Shown piece by piece: positions 42,674-51,118 of a stretch of 64,000 bases of DNA (within the stretch, counting starts at the first letter, position 1; every line of letters begins with the position of its first letter). This stretch comes from Bradyrhizobium sp. CCGB01. GTDB taxonomy: Bacteria > Pseudomonadota > Alphaproteobacteria > Rhizobiales > Xanthobacteraceae. The stretch is taken from the NCBI RefSeq assembly GCF_024199795.1, contig NZ_JANADK010000001.1, forward strand, positions 7,750,001 through 7,814,000, written 5' to 3'. A program made the position numbers and the translations under genes. The notes beneath the pieces were generated by a model, which saw only the letters and a list, made by a program, of their open reading frames with translations, did no database searches and had not been told where the DNA came from.

Positions 42674-43522
42674 ATGTGGCTGTTCGCGCTCCCGGCGCTG
42701 CTGATCAATATCTGCATCATCCTGGTGCCCGCCGTGCTGACATTCACGGCGGCGTTCTTCATCTGGGATGGTGTGGGCACGCCGATGTGGGCGGGACTGG
42801 CCAATTTCCAGAACATGGTCGCCGATCCCGTGTTCTGGTCCGCTCTGACCAACAACTTTATCTGGACCGCGATCTTCCTCACCGTGCCGGTGTGCCTCGC
42901 GCTCGTGATGGCGGCAGCGCTGCTGATGGCGCCGAAGGCGCGCATCGTGGTGCAGTCCATCATCTTCCTGCCGCGCATCATCGCCGTCGCCGTCACCGGC
43001 CGCATCTTCCAGGGCATGATCTTCAGCCCTGCCACAGGCATCGTCGCCTGGCTCAACGAGCACGGCTTTTCGATCTCAGATCCCCTCGCTGATCCTGATC
43101 GTTCGCTCTATGCGGTCGCGGCCGTCGACATCTGGCACTGGTGGGGTTTTCTCGCGGTCGTGTTCCTGTCGGCGATGCGGCAGATCTCCGTCGACCAGAT
43201 CGAGGCGGCGCGGCTCGACGGCGCCGGCTTCTTCGCGCTGTTCCGCCATGTGCTGATTCCGGGCATTCGTCCGACGCTGACGCTCATGCTCATTCTCACC
43301 GTGATCTGGTCGTTCCAGGTGTTCGAGTTCATCTTCATCGTCACCCGCGGCGGCCCGGCCTATGGCAGCGAGGTGTTGGCCACCTTCGCCTATCGACACG
43401 CCTTCTTCGAGGGCGATGTCGGGCAGGCGGCAGCAGCGGCCTGTGTCATGAGCCTGTTCGGCCTGTGCGCGACCGCCGTCTATCTCTGGCTCCAGATCAC
43501 CGACGACGCGCAATCGACATGA
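42674..43522 (+). CDS. Sugar ABC transporter permease 1 (MalF-type)
   Basis: 282 aa, six hydrophobic segments. The EAA loop is EAARLDGAGFFALFRHVLIP (about 177-196). The ATG at 42674 opens directly into a first TM helix (MWLFALPALLINICIILVPA), but no good ribosome site is visible; it may rely on coupling to the upstream gene. Its stop overlaps the next permease start (ATGA). Confidence 0.88.
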   Translation: MWLFALPALLINICIILVPAVLTFTAAFFIWDGVGTPMWAGLANFQNMVADPVFWSALTNNFIWTAIFLTVPVCLALVMAAALLMAPKARIVVQSIIFLPRIIAVAVTGRIFQGMIFSPATGIVAWLNEHGFSISDPLADPDRSLYAVAAVDIWHWWGFLAVVFLSAMRQISVDQIEAARLDGAGFFALFRHVLIPGIRPTLTLMLILTVIWSFQVFEFIFIVTRGGPAYGSEVLATFAYRHAFFEGDVGQAAAAACVMSLFGLCATAVYLWLQITDDAQST

Positions 43523-44346
43523 TCGGGGATCGCTGGAGCAGGACGTTTGCCCTGGGGCTGATTGGCGTCGCGTCGTTCAGCTCGCTGCTGCCGATCGTGC
43601 TCGCCGTCATGAACGCGCTGAAGACGACGGTCGAGATCGGCAGCAATCCGCTGGCGCTGCCGACCCAGCTTCACTGGGAAAACTTCTCCTCCGCATGGCG
43701 CAACGCCCAGCTCGGGCCGAGCCTGTTGCACAGCGCCGAGATCGCGATCCTCACCATCGTGATGGTCTGTGTCACCGCGACGCCCTGTGCCTATGTGCTG
43801 GCGCGGCAGAAGGGCAAGTTCTGGCGCTTCATCACCTTCTACTTCATGGCCACGATCACCGTGCCCGTGCAGCTCTATCTCTATCCGCTGTATTTCATCT
43901 TCGCCAAGCTGGGCCTGGTCAATTCGATCCCCGCGGTGGCGTTGATCTACACCGCGATGTTCTCGCCCTTCGCAATCTTCCTGTTGCGCACCTATGCGCT
44001 CGCCATTCCCGTCGCGCTGGAGGAAGCCGCCCAGGTCGACGGCGCAAAGCCGTGGCAGACGTTCTTTTACGTGATCCTGCCGATGATGCGGCCGGGATTG
44101 CTCACGGTGGCGATCATCGTCGGGCTGAATGCCTGGAACGAGTTCGTCATCGCGGTGACGTTCCTGCAGAACGACAGCAACGTCACCGCGATCGTGCGCT
44201 TCTACAATCTCACCGGCCAGTACTCGACCGACTGGGGCGAGATGCTCGCCGCCGCCGTCACCATCGTGTTACCGATCGTCGTGATCTTCGTGCTGCTGCA
44301 GCGCCAGTTCATTGACGGCATGACTTCGGGCGCGGTGAAGTCGTAA
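43519..44346 (+). CDS. Sugar ABC transporter permease 2 (MalG-type)
   Basis: 275 aa, six hydrophobic segments. EAA loop EEAAQVDGAKPWQTFFYVIL (about 173-192); the C-terminus resembles MalG. The operon ends here, 7 bp before the convergent SDR stop, and no ATP-binding subunit gene is present. The importer must borrow a MsmK/UgpC-like ATPase from elsewhere. Confidence 0.9.
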   Translation: MIGDRWSRTFALGLIGVASFSSLLPIVLAVMNALKTTVEIGSNPLALPTQLHWENFSSAWRNAQLGPSLLHSAEIAILTIVMVCVTATPCAYVLARQKGKFWRFITFYFMATITVPVQLYLYPLYFIFAKLGLVNSIPAVALIYTAMFSPFAIFLLRTYALAIPVALEEAAQVDGAKPWQTFFYVILPMMRPGLLTVAIIVGLNAWNEFVIAVTFLQNDSNVTAIVRFYNLTGQYSTDWGEMLAAAVTIVLPIVVIFVLLQRQFIDGMTSGAVKS

Positions 44347-44353
44347 CGCCGCG

Positions 44354-45133
44354 CTACTTCTCCTTCACCGGCACCGTGTAGTTCAGGATCAGCCGCCCGC
44401 CATCGGGATAGATCGTCTGCCCCGTGATATAGGACGCATCATCACTCGCAAGGAACGCCACGACGGACGCAACCTCGCTCGGCTCGCCGCCGCGGCCTAT
44501 CGGCGTGCGCGACAGCACGGTCTTGCGCGCGTCCTCGGAGGTGTAGATGGATGACGCCACCATGTCGGTCAGGATCGTCCCCGGGCCAACCGCGACGACG
44601 CGGATATTGTGCGGGGCGAGCGCGACGGCGGCGACAGAAGTCAGCTGCTTCATGCCGCCCTTGGACATCGCGTAGGTCGCCAGCGACGGGATCGCCAGCA
44701 GTGCGTTCACCGAGGACATGTTGATGATGACCCCGCCGCCGCCTTGCGCGATCATCTGCTTCGCCGCTGCCTGCACGCCGAAGAACGCACCCTTCAGGTT
44801 GATGGCGATGACGTCGTCGAATTCCTCTTCGGAAATCTCCAGGATGTCCCGGTTGCGGGCGACGCCGGCATTGTTGACCATGATGTCGAGCCGGCCGAAC
44901 TCGCGGACCGCGGTCGCCACCGCGCGATCGACATCCGCGCGCCGTGCGACGTGGCACGGTACGGCGTACAGCTCCTTGGGCCTGCCCAGCTCGTTGACCG
45001 TCTTCTCGAGCTCATCCGTATCGACGTCCGAGATGACCACCTTGACGCCGTCGTCGAGGAAACGCTTTGCGCAGGCCTTGCCGATACCGCGCGCCGCACC
45101 GGTGATGACGGCGACCTTGCCGGATAGTTTCAT
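44354..45133 (-). CDS. Short-chain dehydrogenase/reductase
   Basis: 259 aa from ATG 45133 with GGAGTGAG upstream. VAVITGAARGIGKACAKRFL (TGxxxGIG), MVNNAGVARNRDILEI (NNAG), catalytic Ser in NMSSVNALLAIPSL and intact YAMSK (about 151-155). C-terminus ends PDGGRLILNYTVPVKEK. An NAD(P)-dependent alcohol/ketone oxidoreductase. Third gene after the split TPP pair, 58 bp away, so it may reduce or oxidise the aldehyde or keto product of that enzyme. Confidence 0.9.
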   Translation of the reverse strand: MKLSGKVAVITGAARGIGKACAKRFLDDGVKVVISDVDTDELEKTVNELGRPKELYAVPCHVARRADVDRAVATAVREFGRLDIMVNNAGVARNRDILEISEEEFDDVIAINLKGAFFGVQAAAKQMIAQGGGGVIINMSSVNALLAIPSLATYAMSKGGMKQLTSVAAVALAPHNIRVVAVGPGTILTDMVASSIYTSEDARKTVLSRTPIGRGGEPSEVASVVAFLASDDASYITGQTIYPDGGRLILNYTVPVKEK

Positions 45134-45191
45134 GGGTCTCACTCCAGAATAAGCTGCTTGCGGCAGGCCGGTCCGGAGCGAGAACTCCGGA

Positions 45192-45782
45192 TCAGGCCGC
45201 CGCAAAACCGAGATGAGCACGGAACCGGTTCTTGATAAAGACGGCATCGCGCGAGGGCAGTGAACGCGGCGGATTTTCCGCCAAAACCTTGATGACAAAA
45301 AGCCGCGGACCATCGGACGGCCCGGCGATCTCGGCGGCGAGGCGCTGCACCTCCTCCAGCGTCCGCACGGTTGCGGTCGCAGCAAAACCGCAGGCGGCGG
45401 CGATTGCCGTGAGATCGACGCCGCGGCCGGTGTGGCTGGCCTGCATCCCGGTCTCGCCAAAATGCTGGTTGTCGATCACGACGATGTCGAGATTGCGCGG
45501 ACGCGCGACGCCGATGGTGGCGATGCCGCCGAGGCCCATCAGCTGCTCGCCGTCGCCGGTCAAGGCAAGGACCCGCTTGCCCGGCTGGGCCTGCGCGAGC
45601 CCGAGCCCGATCAGCGCGGCACCACCCATCGCGCCCCAGAGATAGAAATTGCCGTCGTGATCCCCGACGGAATGCAGGTCGTAGGTGGGCGAGCCGAGGC
45701 CGGAGACCACCAGGGTATCCTTGCGGTCCTTCAGGAGCGCGGCGACAGCGGCGCGACGATCGAGTTGAGCTTGCATTGGCAT
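45192..45782 (-). CDS. TPP-dependent decarboxylase-like protein, TPP-binding (C-terminal) half
   Basis: 196 aa. The TPP/Mg motif is GDGEQLMGLGGIATIGVARP followed by LDIVVIDNQHFGETG, giving GDG..N. Resembles the beta subunit of sulfopyruvate or phosphonopyruvate decarboxylase (ComE-type). Starts at ATG 45782, overlapping the stop of the upstream alpha-type gene (TGATG), which indicates a heteromeric complex. The likely substrate is a 2-oxo acid; which one is unknown. Confidence 0.83.
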   Translation of the reverse strand: MPMQAQLDRRAAVAALLKDRKDTLVVSGLGSPTYDLHSVGDHDGNFYLWGAMGGAALIGLGLAQAQPGKRVLALTGDGEQLMGLGGIATIGVARPRNLDIVVIDNQHFGETGMQASHTGRGVDLTAIAAACGFAATATVRTLEEVQRLAAEIAGPSDGPRLFVIKVLAENPPRSLPSRDAVFIKNRFRAHLGFAAA

Positions 45783-46342
45783 CACCACTTCTTCTTGCCG
45801 ATCAGGCGTTGCCCGATCAGGACCGCGATCTGCTGGTCTGAGTCGTAGGCGAGCGACGCCGCCGATTCGACGGTCTCGACCAGGTCCTCCGGCGTCTCGG
45901 CGCGTATCACTTTCAGACCGATCGCCTCCAGCGAAGGCTGCGTCGCCCGGCTCATCGGCACCTGCCACGGATTGAACTCGGCCCATTCGCCGCGCATCGT
46001 CACCAGCATCAGAAGCGGAAAGCGGCCGATCGCCGAGAGCGACAGCATGTTGATGCAATTGCCGACCCCGCTCGACTGCATCAGCAGCACGCTGCGCTGG
46101 CCGCCGAGCCAGGCGCCCGCGGCGATGGCGATGCCCTCCTCTTCCGTCGTCAGCACGTTGGTGGTGACGTCGCGGTCGGCCGAGAACAAGCGGATGAGCT
46201 GGCTGTGGCCGGCATCAGGCACGTAGGACATCTGCCTGACGTCGGCGGCTTTCAGGACGCGATAGAGCTCGGACGGCCAGTCGTCGCTGCTGCGCGCTTC
46301 GGGACTAGTTTGAGGGCTGTGCACCGCGGGTCTCCGTGACAT
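45782..46342 (-). CDS. TPP-dependent decarboxylase-like protein, PYR (N-terminal) half
   Basis: 186 aa. ComD-type alpha subunit: SELYRVLKAADVRQMSYVPD, NVLTTEEEGIAIAAGAWLGG with the acid that activates TPP, VLLMQSSGVGNCINMLSLSA and FPLLMLVTMRGEWAEFNPWQ. Together with the next gene it would form one active TPP enzyme split over two chains, like sulfopyruvate decarboxylase. It has a Ser/Arg-rich, non-conserved first 20 residues; no strong ribosome site. It lies 279 bp downstream of the GntR gene across an inverted-repeat element. Confidence 0.83.
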   Translation of the reverse strand: MSRRPAVHSPQTSPEARSSDDWPSELYRVLKAADVRQMSYVPDAGHSQLIRLFSADRDVTTNVLTTEEEGIAIAAGAWLGGQRSVLLMQSSGVGNCINMLSLSAIGRFPLLMLVTMRGEWAEFNPWQVPMSRATQPSLEAIGLKVIRAETPEDLVETVESAASLAYDSDQQIAVLIGQRLIGKKKW

Positions 46343-46450
46343 TCGGGCGGCACGCTAGCGATGTTCGCGCGCGAAAGCTCTGACCGTATGGCACGATCAG
46401 GTATCGAAGGATTGTATAGCTGCGGGACGCGAGCGCTGCGCATGGCTGTG

Positions 46451-46593
46451 CCCTCTCCCCTTGCGGGAGAGGCAGCACCGAAGGTTGATACGGACTCACC
46501 AGGGTGAGGGGTATCTCTCCGCACACTCCGTACGCGCGGAGAGATACCCCTCATCCGGCGCTTCGCGCCACCTTCTCCCGCAAGGGGAGAAGG
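46451..46593. repeat. Nested inverted-repeat element
   Basis: Outer arms CTCCCCTTGCGGGAG (46455-46469) and CTCCCGCAAGGGGAG (46575-46589), exact reverse complements. Inner perfect 18-bp stem TGAGGGGTATCTCTCCGC (46505-46522) pairs with 46536-46553 around a 13-nt loop. No coding sequence. This looks like a rhizobial palindromic element. Confidence 0.7.
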
Positions 46594-46620
46594 GAGGGCA
46601 CCGTCTTTGCAGCAGGCTGA

Positions 46621-47334
46621 TTAGTTCGCCGCAGACCTCGCCGCCGCCGGCATATAGATCTGCGCGTAGCCTTCCTTGATCGCGGAGGTGATGCGATCCA
46701 GGCGGCGGTCGATGTGCTTCTCCAGCACCGAGACGCAAGCCTCCTCGTCGCGCGCCTTGAGGCCTTCGACGACGGCGCGGTGCTCTGCCTGCGTATTGGA
46801 GCGGTTGATGCTGTCCATGTCGATCCAGCGCACGAAGCGGATGCGGGCATTGACGTTGCGCAGCACGCGCAACATCTCGGCATTGTTCGACATGCCCATC
46901 AGCCGTTCGTGAAAGGTCTCGTCCAGCTCGACGAGCTCCACCGAAGATCGCTGGCCGGGATCGGGGCCGGTGGCTTCGAGGAATTTCAGGAGCGCGTCGA
47001 TGTCCTCGTCCTTCGCACGCTTGATGGCGAGGCGGATCGAGGCGACCTCGATCGACTTGCGCAGCTCGTAGAGATCGAAGATTTCGTGCGCGTCGAGCTC
47101 GCGGCAGAAAAAGCCCTTGCCCGGCGTGAAGCGCAGGAAGCCTTCGGTGTTGAGACGATTGAGCGCTTCGCGCAGCGGCGTGCGGCTGACGCCGAGGCGC
47201 TTGGCCAGCTCGCCTTCGTTGAGCCGTTCGCCCGGCTTGAACTCATAGCTCACGGCCATCGCCTTGAGCTGTTCATAGACGCGATCGACGATACTATCGG
47301 AGGCCAGTTCCACGTTGCTCATCATCAGCTGCAT
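46621..47334 (-). CDS. GntR-family regulator (FCD-type)
   Basis: 237 aa. N-terminal winged HTH (SDSIVDRVYEQLKAMAVSYE; LAKRLGVSRTPLREALNRLN), then an FCD ligand-binding domain (EIFDLYELRKSIEVASIRLA; LDETFHERLMGMSNNAEMLR). An alternate start is ATG 47322. It lies 100 bp downstream of the racemase gene and might be the last gene of the amino-acid operon or separately promoted. FCD regulators often bind carboxylate or amino-acid ligands. Confidence 0.92.
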   Translation of the reverse strand: MQLMMSNVELASDSIVDRVYEQLKAMAVSYEFKPGERLNEGELAKRLGVSRTPLREALNRLNTEGFLRFTPGKGFFCRELDAHEIFDLYELRKSIEVASIRLAIKRAKDEDIDALLKFLEATGPDPGQRSSVELVELDETFHERLMGMSNNAEMLRVLRNVNARIRFVRWIDMDSINRSNTQAEHRAVVEGLKARDEEACVSVLEKHIDRRLDRITSAIKEGYAQIYMPAAARSAAN

Positions 47335-47344
47335 TCATGCCCGA

Positions 47345-47371
47345 ACACAGCCCAATATACCGGGGCTGTGT
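47345..47371. promoter_or_regulatory. 9-bp inverted repeat before gntR
   Basis: ACACAGCCC (47345-47353), 9-nt spacer, GGGCTGTGT (47363-47371). Directly upstream of the GntR start. Either an autoregulatory operator or a hairpin separating gntR from the racemase transcript. Confidence 0.4.
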
Positions 47372-47434
47372 GGACGATTGCAATGCAAACAGCTGCTTAG
47401 CACAGCTTGTTCAGAGCTTTGCGACAGCCGGACT

Positions 47435-48178
47435 TCAGGCGAACGCGCGCGGACGCAACCCAGCATGAAACCAAGTGATCATGGAATAGATATCGTACAC
47501 CGGCAAGCCGACCTCGGCCTGCAAGGCTGCCGCATAAGGCGGCATGTTGGTGCATTCGAGCACGATGGCGCCGACATCGGGGTTTTTCGCGACGAGCTGC
47601 TTGCCCGCCTCGACCACATCGCGCTCGGCTTGCGCCACGTCCATGTCGTCCTTCTCGGCCTTGATCAGGACGCGGAAAAATTCCTTGCCGTGCTCGGTGC
47701 CGACCAAAGGCGTATCGAGCGGCACGCCGGCGCCTTCGAGATGGGCCGGCGTCAAGGTCGAGCCTGACACGGTGACAAGGCCGACGCGCTTGCCGGGCGG
47801 CAAGGTCGCCTGCACCCACGGCACCTGCATCAGCGATGAGGTTGCCACCGGCACGCCGACGGCGGCTGCGATCTCCTTCTGGAATAGCGAGAGGAAGCCG
47901 CAATTGGTGGTGATGGCTTCGGCACCGAGCCTCACCAGGTCCTTGGCCGCATCGATGAAATCGGGCAGCAGGCCGGCCGCACCCTTCAGCACCACTTTCT
48001 CCGGCGAAGCGCCGCTCACCACGCGATAGAGCACGGGGAATGGCCAGGTCGTGCCATTGCCCATGTCGCCGGGAATGCGGGGAAAGCGCGCTTCCAGCAT
48101 CAAGATGCCCAGCGGCGCACCGTAGATGGCCTTGCCGCCACGGGCGATGCGGGAGGATGAGTTGGCTGAAGTGGTCAT
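47435..48178 (-). CDS. Aspartate/glutamate racemase-family protein (copy 1)
   Basis: 247 aa. Two cysteines at the family positions: AITTNCGFLSLFQ (about 89-101) and VLECTNMPPYA (about 208-218). The family includes Asp/Glu racemases, hydantoin racemases, maleate isomerase and arylmalonate decarboxylase. Part of the minus amino-acid operon, 9 bp downstream of the D-amino acid dehydrogenase. A second, clearly related gene is at 56187-56915. Acting with DadA, it may racemise the L- form of the substrate so DadA can oxidise the D- form. Confidence 0.88.
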   Translation of the reverse strand: MTTSANSSSRIARGGKAIYGAPLGILMLEARFPRIPGDMGNGTTWPFPVLYRVVSGASPEKVVLKGAAGLLPDFIDAAKDLVRLGAEAITTNCGFLSLFQKEIAAAVGVPVATSSLMQVPWVQATLPPGKRVGLVTVSGSTLTPAHLEGAGVPLDTPLVGTEHGKEFFRVLIKAEKDDMDVAQAERDVVEAGKQLVAKNPDVGAIVLECTNMPPYAAALQAEVGLPVYDIYSMITWFHAGLRPRAFA

Positions 48179-48187
48179 GGTGCGATC

Positions 48188-49453
48188 TCAGAGGAAGCGA
48201 GTGGGCGCGAACGGTGCGAGCGGAATTTCCGGCTGCTTGCCGCTCAGGAGCTGGGCGACGAGACGGCCGGTGCGGGCCGAGCCGACCAGGCCGACATGGC
48301 CGTGGCCAAAGGCATAGACGATGTCGCGCGAGGCGCGCGCGTGGCCGATACAGGGAAGACCATCCGGCATGCTCGGCCGATGCCCGAACCACGTTTTTAT
48401 GCGCGACGTCGGGATGTCTTTCGGCAGCTTGGGGAACATGCTGAGGAGGTTGTTGCGCAAAATCTCGGCGCGCTTCCAGTTCGGCGCAGCCTCGAGGCCG
48501 GCGATCTCGACCGTGCCGGCAGCGCGCAGCCCCTTGTCGGTCCAGTTCACGACCATGCTGACGTCGGACGCCATCATCGAGCTGCGCGGCCCCGATTCCG
48601 GGTTCTCGATCATGACGTGATAGCCGCGCTCGGTCTCGAGCGGCAGGGGATCGCCGACCGATGCGGTGAGCTGCCTGGACCGCGCACCGGCGGCGATCAC
48701 AGCAGCATCGCAAGCAATCTCACCGGTCTCGGTGAGAACGGCAACGAGCTTATTGCCGGAAAGCTTGAGACCGGTTGCCCTGGCACGAACGAGCTTGGCA
48801 CCGCTCGCAAGCGCATGCTGGGCAAGCGCCGCGACGTAAGCGCCGGGATCGCGGCAGCGGCCGGCCTCCTCGACCACCACGCCAAAGGTGTAGCGCGGAT
48901 GGAGATCCGGCTCGCGCTGACGCATCTCATCGGCGCTGAGCTCCAGCCATTCGACGCCGACCTTCTTGCGCAGACGCCAGCCGAGATTGTTGTCGAAATT
49001 GCCGCGCGACGGGAACACGTGCATCACGCCGTTGCGTTCGACCAATTCGGGCACGCCCGCTTCTTCCGCGAGCTTCCTGTGCAGCAGCGGCGCGTCCTTC
49101 AACAGATCACGCAAAGCAAAGGCGGTCTTCTCGACCCGCGCCTCGGTCCAGCCCGCGAGCAAATATTTGATCAACCAGGGCAGTGCCTTCGGCAAGTAAG
49201 ACCAGCGGATCGCGAGCGGGCCGAGCGGGTCCATCAGATAACCCGGCACCTTCTTCCAGATGCCCGGCTCGGCCGGCGGGATCACCGAATGCGATGAGAG
49301 CCAGCCGGCATTGCCGTAGCTCGCCGCCTGCTCGCCACCGGGCTCGCCCGCGTCGATCAGCGTGACGCGATGACCCTCGCGCAGCGCTTCGATGGCGCTG
49401 ATCACGCCGACCGCGCCGGCTCCGATGATGGCGACGTGGCGGCCTTCCGACAT
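48188..49453 (-). CDS. D-amino acid dehydrogenase-like FAD oxidoreductase (DadA family)
   Basis: 421 aa. FAD-binding VAIIGAGAVGVISAIEALRE (GxGxxG), YGNAGWLSSHSVIPPAEPG (typical DadA motif), and C-terminal GHRPSMPDGLPCIGHA plus YAFGHGHVGLVGSARTGRLV. DadA oxidises D-amino acids to 2-imino/2-oxo acids, passing electrons to the quinone pool. It lies between the TPP enzyme (3 bp upstream) and the racemase. Substrate probably unusual, as the neighbours are not the usual alanine partners. Confidence 0.9.
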   Translation of the reverse strand: MSEGRHVAIIGAGAVGVISAIEALREGHRVTLIDAGEPGGEQAASYGNAGWLSSHSVIPPAEPGIWKKVPGYLMDPLGPLAIRWSYLPKALPWLIKYLLAGWTEARVEKTAFALRDLLKDAPLLHRKLAEEAGVPELVERNGVMHVFPSRGNFDNNLGWRLRKKVGVEWLELSADEMRQREPDLHPRYTFGVVVEEAGRCRDPGAYVAALAQHALASGAKLVRARATGLKLSGNKLVAVLTETGEIACDAAVIAAGARSRQLTASVGDPLPLETERGYHVMIENPESGPRSSMMASDVSMVVNWTDKGLRAAGTVEIAGLEAAPNWKRAEILRNNLLSMFPKLPKDIPTSRIKTWFGHRPSMPDGLPCIGHARASRDIVYAFGHGHVGLVGSARTGRLVAQLLSGKQPEIPLAPFAPTRFL

Positions 49454-49456
49454 CGG

Positions 49457-51118
49457 CTACGCCTTCACCGCCGGCGTGAAATCCTTGCCGACCGAGATCG
49501 CGCGCGGATCAATGATGCAATGGAGGATCGACGGCTTGCCCGAGGCCAGTGCGCGCTCGAAGGCCGGCGCGAACTCCTCGGTGCGCTCGACGCGCTCGCC
49601 ATGGCCACCGAACGCCTTCGCGTACATCGCGAAATCAGGGTTCTTGAGCTGGGTACCGACGACGCGACCGGGATAGTCGCGCTCCTGGTGCATACGGATG
49701 GTGCCGTACTGCGAATTGTCGACGACGATGACCACCAGCGGCGCGTCGTATTGCACGGCCGTCGCGAATTCCTGGCCGTTCATCAGGAAGCAGCCGTCAC
49801 CGGCAAACGCGACGACGACACGATCCGGAAACTGTCGCTTGGCGAGCACGGCAGCCGGCACACCATAGCCCATCGAACCCGAGGTCGGTGCGAGCTGGGC
49901 GGCGAAGCTGTGGAAGCGGTGATGACGATGGATCCAGCCGGCATAGTTGCCGGCGCCGTTGCAGACGATCGCGTCCTTCGGCAGGCGGTCGCGCAGCCAG
50001 GTCATGACCTGGCCGTACTGGAACGCGCCCGGCAGCTCGCGCGCCTTGTCGGTCCAGGCGAGATAATCGGCATGCGCCTTGGCGGCCTCGCCCTTCCAGG
50101 CAACGGTGCCGGCGGGCTTCAGCGTCTCGACGGCGGCGGCGAACGCGGCGGGCGTCGCCTGGATCGCCAGCGCCGGCTGATAGACGCGGCCGAGCTCCTC
50201 GGAGCCAGGATGCACGTGGATTAGCTTCTGCTGCGGGGTCGGAATGTCGAGCAGCGTGTAGGACGACGACGGCATCTCCGACATGCGGCCGCCGATGAGC
50301 AGAATGACGTCGGCGTTATCGATGCGCGCCTTCAGGCCCGGGCTCGGCCCGATGCCGAGGTCGCCGGCATAATGCGAATGGTCGGCGTCGATCAGCGACG
50401 CCCGGCGAAACGAGGTCGCGACCGGCAGGTCGAAGCGCTCGGCGAAACGCGCGATGCTCTTGGTGGCTTCATCGCTCCAGCGCGAGCCGCCGAGGATGAC
50501 GAGCGGCGCCTTGGCGCTCGCGAGCATCGCTCCGACGCGCTCGAGATCTGACGGCGCCGGCCAGCTCACCGCCGGCTCGATACGCATGGCGTCCGCAACG
50601 GCGGCGGTCTCGGTCAGCATGTTCTCCGGCAGCGAGATCACCACGGGGCCCGGACGGCCCTGCATCGCGACGCGGAAGGCACGCGCGACCAGCTCCGGAA
50701 TGCGGTCGGGACGGTCGATCTCGACGGCCCATTTCGCCATGGTGCCGAACACCGCCTTGTAGTCGAGCTCCTGGAACGCCTCGCGCTCGCGCATGCCGGT
50801 ATCGACCTGGCCGACGAACAGGATCATCGGGGTCGAGTCCTGCATCGCGATGTGGACGCCATGGCTGGCATTGGTGGCGCCGGGGCCGCGGGTGACGAAG
50901 CAGATTCCGGGGCGGCCGGTGAGCTTGCCATAGGCCTCCGCCATCATCGCGGCGCCGCCTTCGGCGCGGCAGATCACGACGTCGATCGGGCTGTCATGCA
51001 GCGCGTCGAGCGCCGCGAGGTAGCTCTCGCCCGGCACGCAGGTGACGCGGTCGACGCCTTGAGCGACCAGCTGGTCGATCAGGATCTGGCCCCCGGTGCG
51101 GGTGTTGCGAATGGTCAT
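49457..51118 (-). CDS. TPP-dependent 2-oxo acid decarboxylase/acetolactate synthase-like enzyme
   Basis: 553 aa, single-chain. PYR domain with the catalytic Glu in VICRAEGGAAMMAEAYGK (about 46-63), CFVTRGPGATNASHGV, central Rossmann-like domain and TPP domain with FAGDGCFLMNGQEFATAVQY plus VVDNSQYGTIRMHQE (GDG..N). Family includes acetolactate synthase, benzoylformate and oxalyl-CoA decarboxylases. Start overlaps the aminotransferase stop (ATGA). Probably decarboxylates the 2-oxo acid made by DadA or by the aminotransferase. Confidence 0.92.
   Translation of the reverse strand: MTIRNTRTGGQILIDQLVAQGVDRVTCVPGESYLAALDALHDSPIDVVICRAEGGAAMMAEAYGKLTGRPGICFVTRGPGATNASHGVHIAMQDSTPMILFVGQVDTGMREREAFQELDYKAVFGTMAKWAVEIDRPDRIPELVARAFRVAMQGRPGPVVISLPENMLTETAAVADAMRIEPAVSWPAPSDLERVGAMLASAKAPLVILGGSRWSDEATKSIARFAERFDLPVATSFRRASLIDADHSHYAGDLGIGPSPGLKARIDNADVILLIGGRMSEMPSSSYTLLDIPTPQQKLIHVHPGSEELGRVYQPALAIQATPAAFAAAVETLKPAGTVAWKGEAAKAHADYLAWTDKARELPGAFQYGQVMTWLRDRLPKDAIVCNGAGNYAGWIHRHHRFHSFAAQLAPTSGSMGYGVPAAVLAKRQFPDRVVVAFAGDGCFLMNGQEFATAVQYDAPLVVIVVDNSQYGTIRMHQERDYPGRVVGTQLKNPDFAMYAKAFGGHGERVERTEEFAPAFERALASGKPSILHCIIDPRAISVGKDFTPAVKA

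Noticed and set aside
40912..43056. 714-codon open frame on the minus strand
   Set aside because: Shadows the ABC binding protein and permease and overlaps LacI; no recognisable domain.
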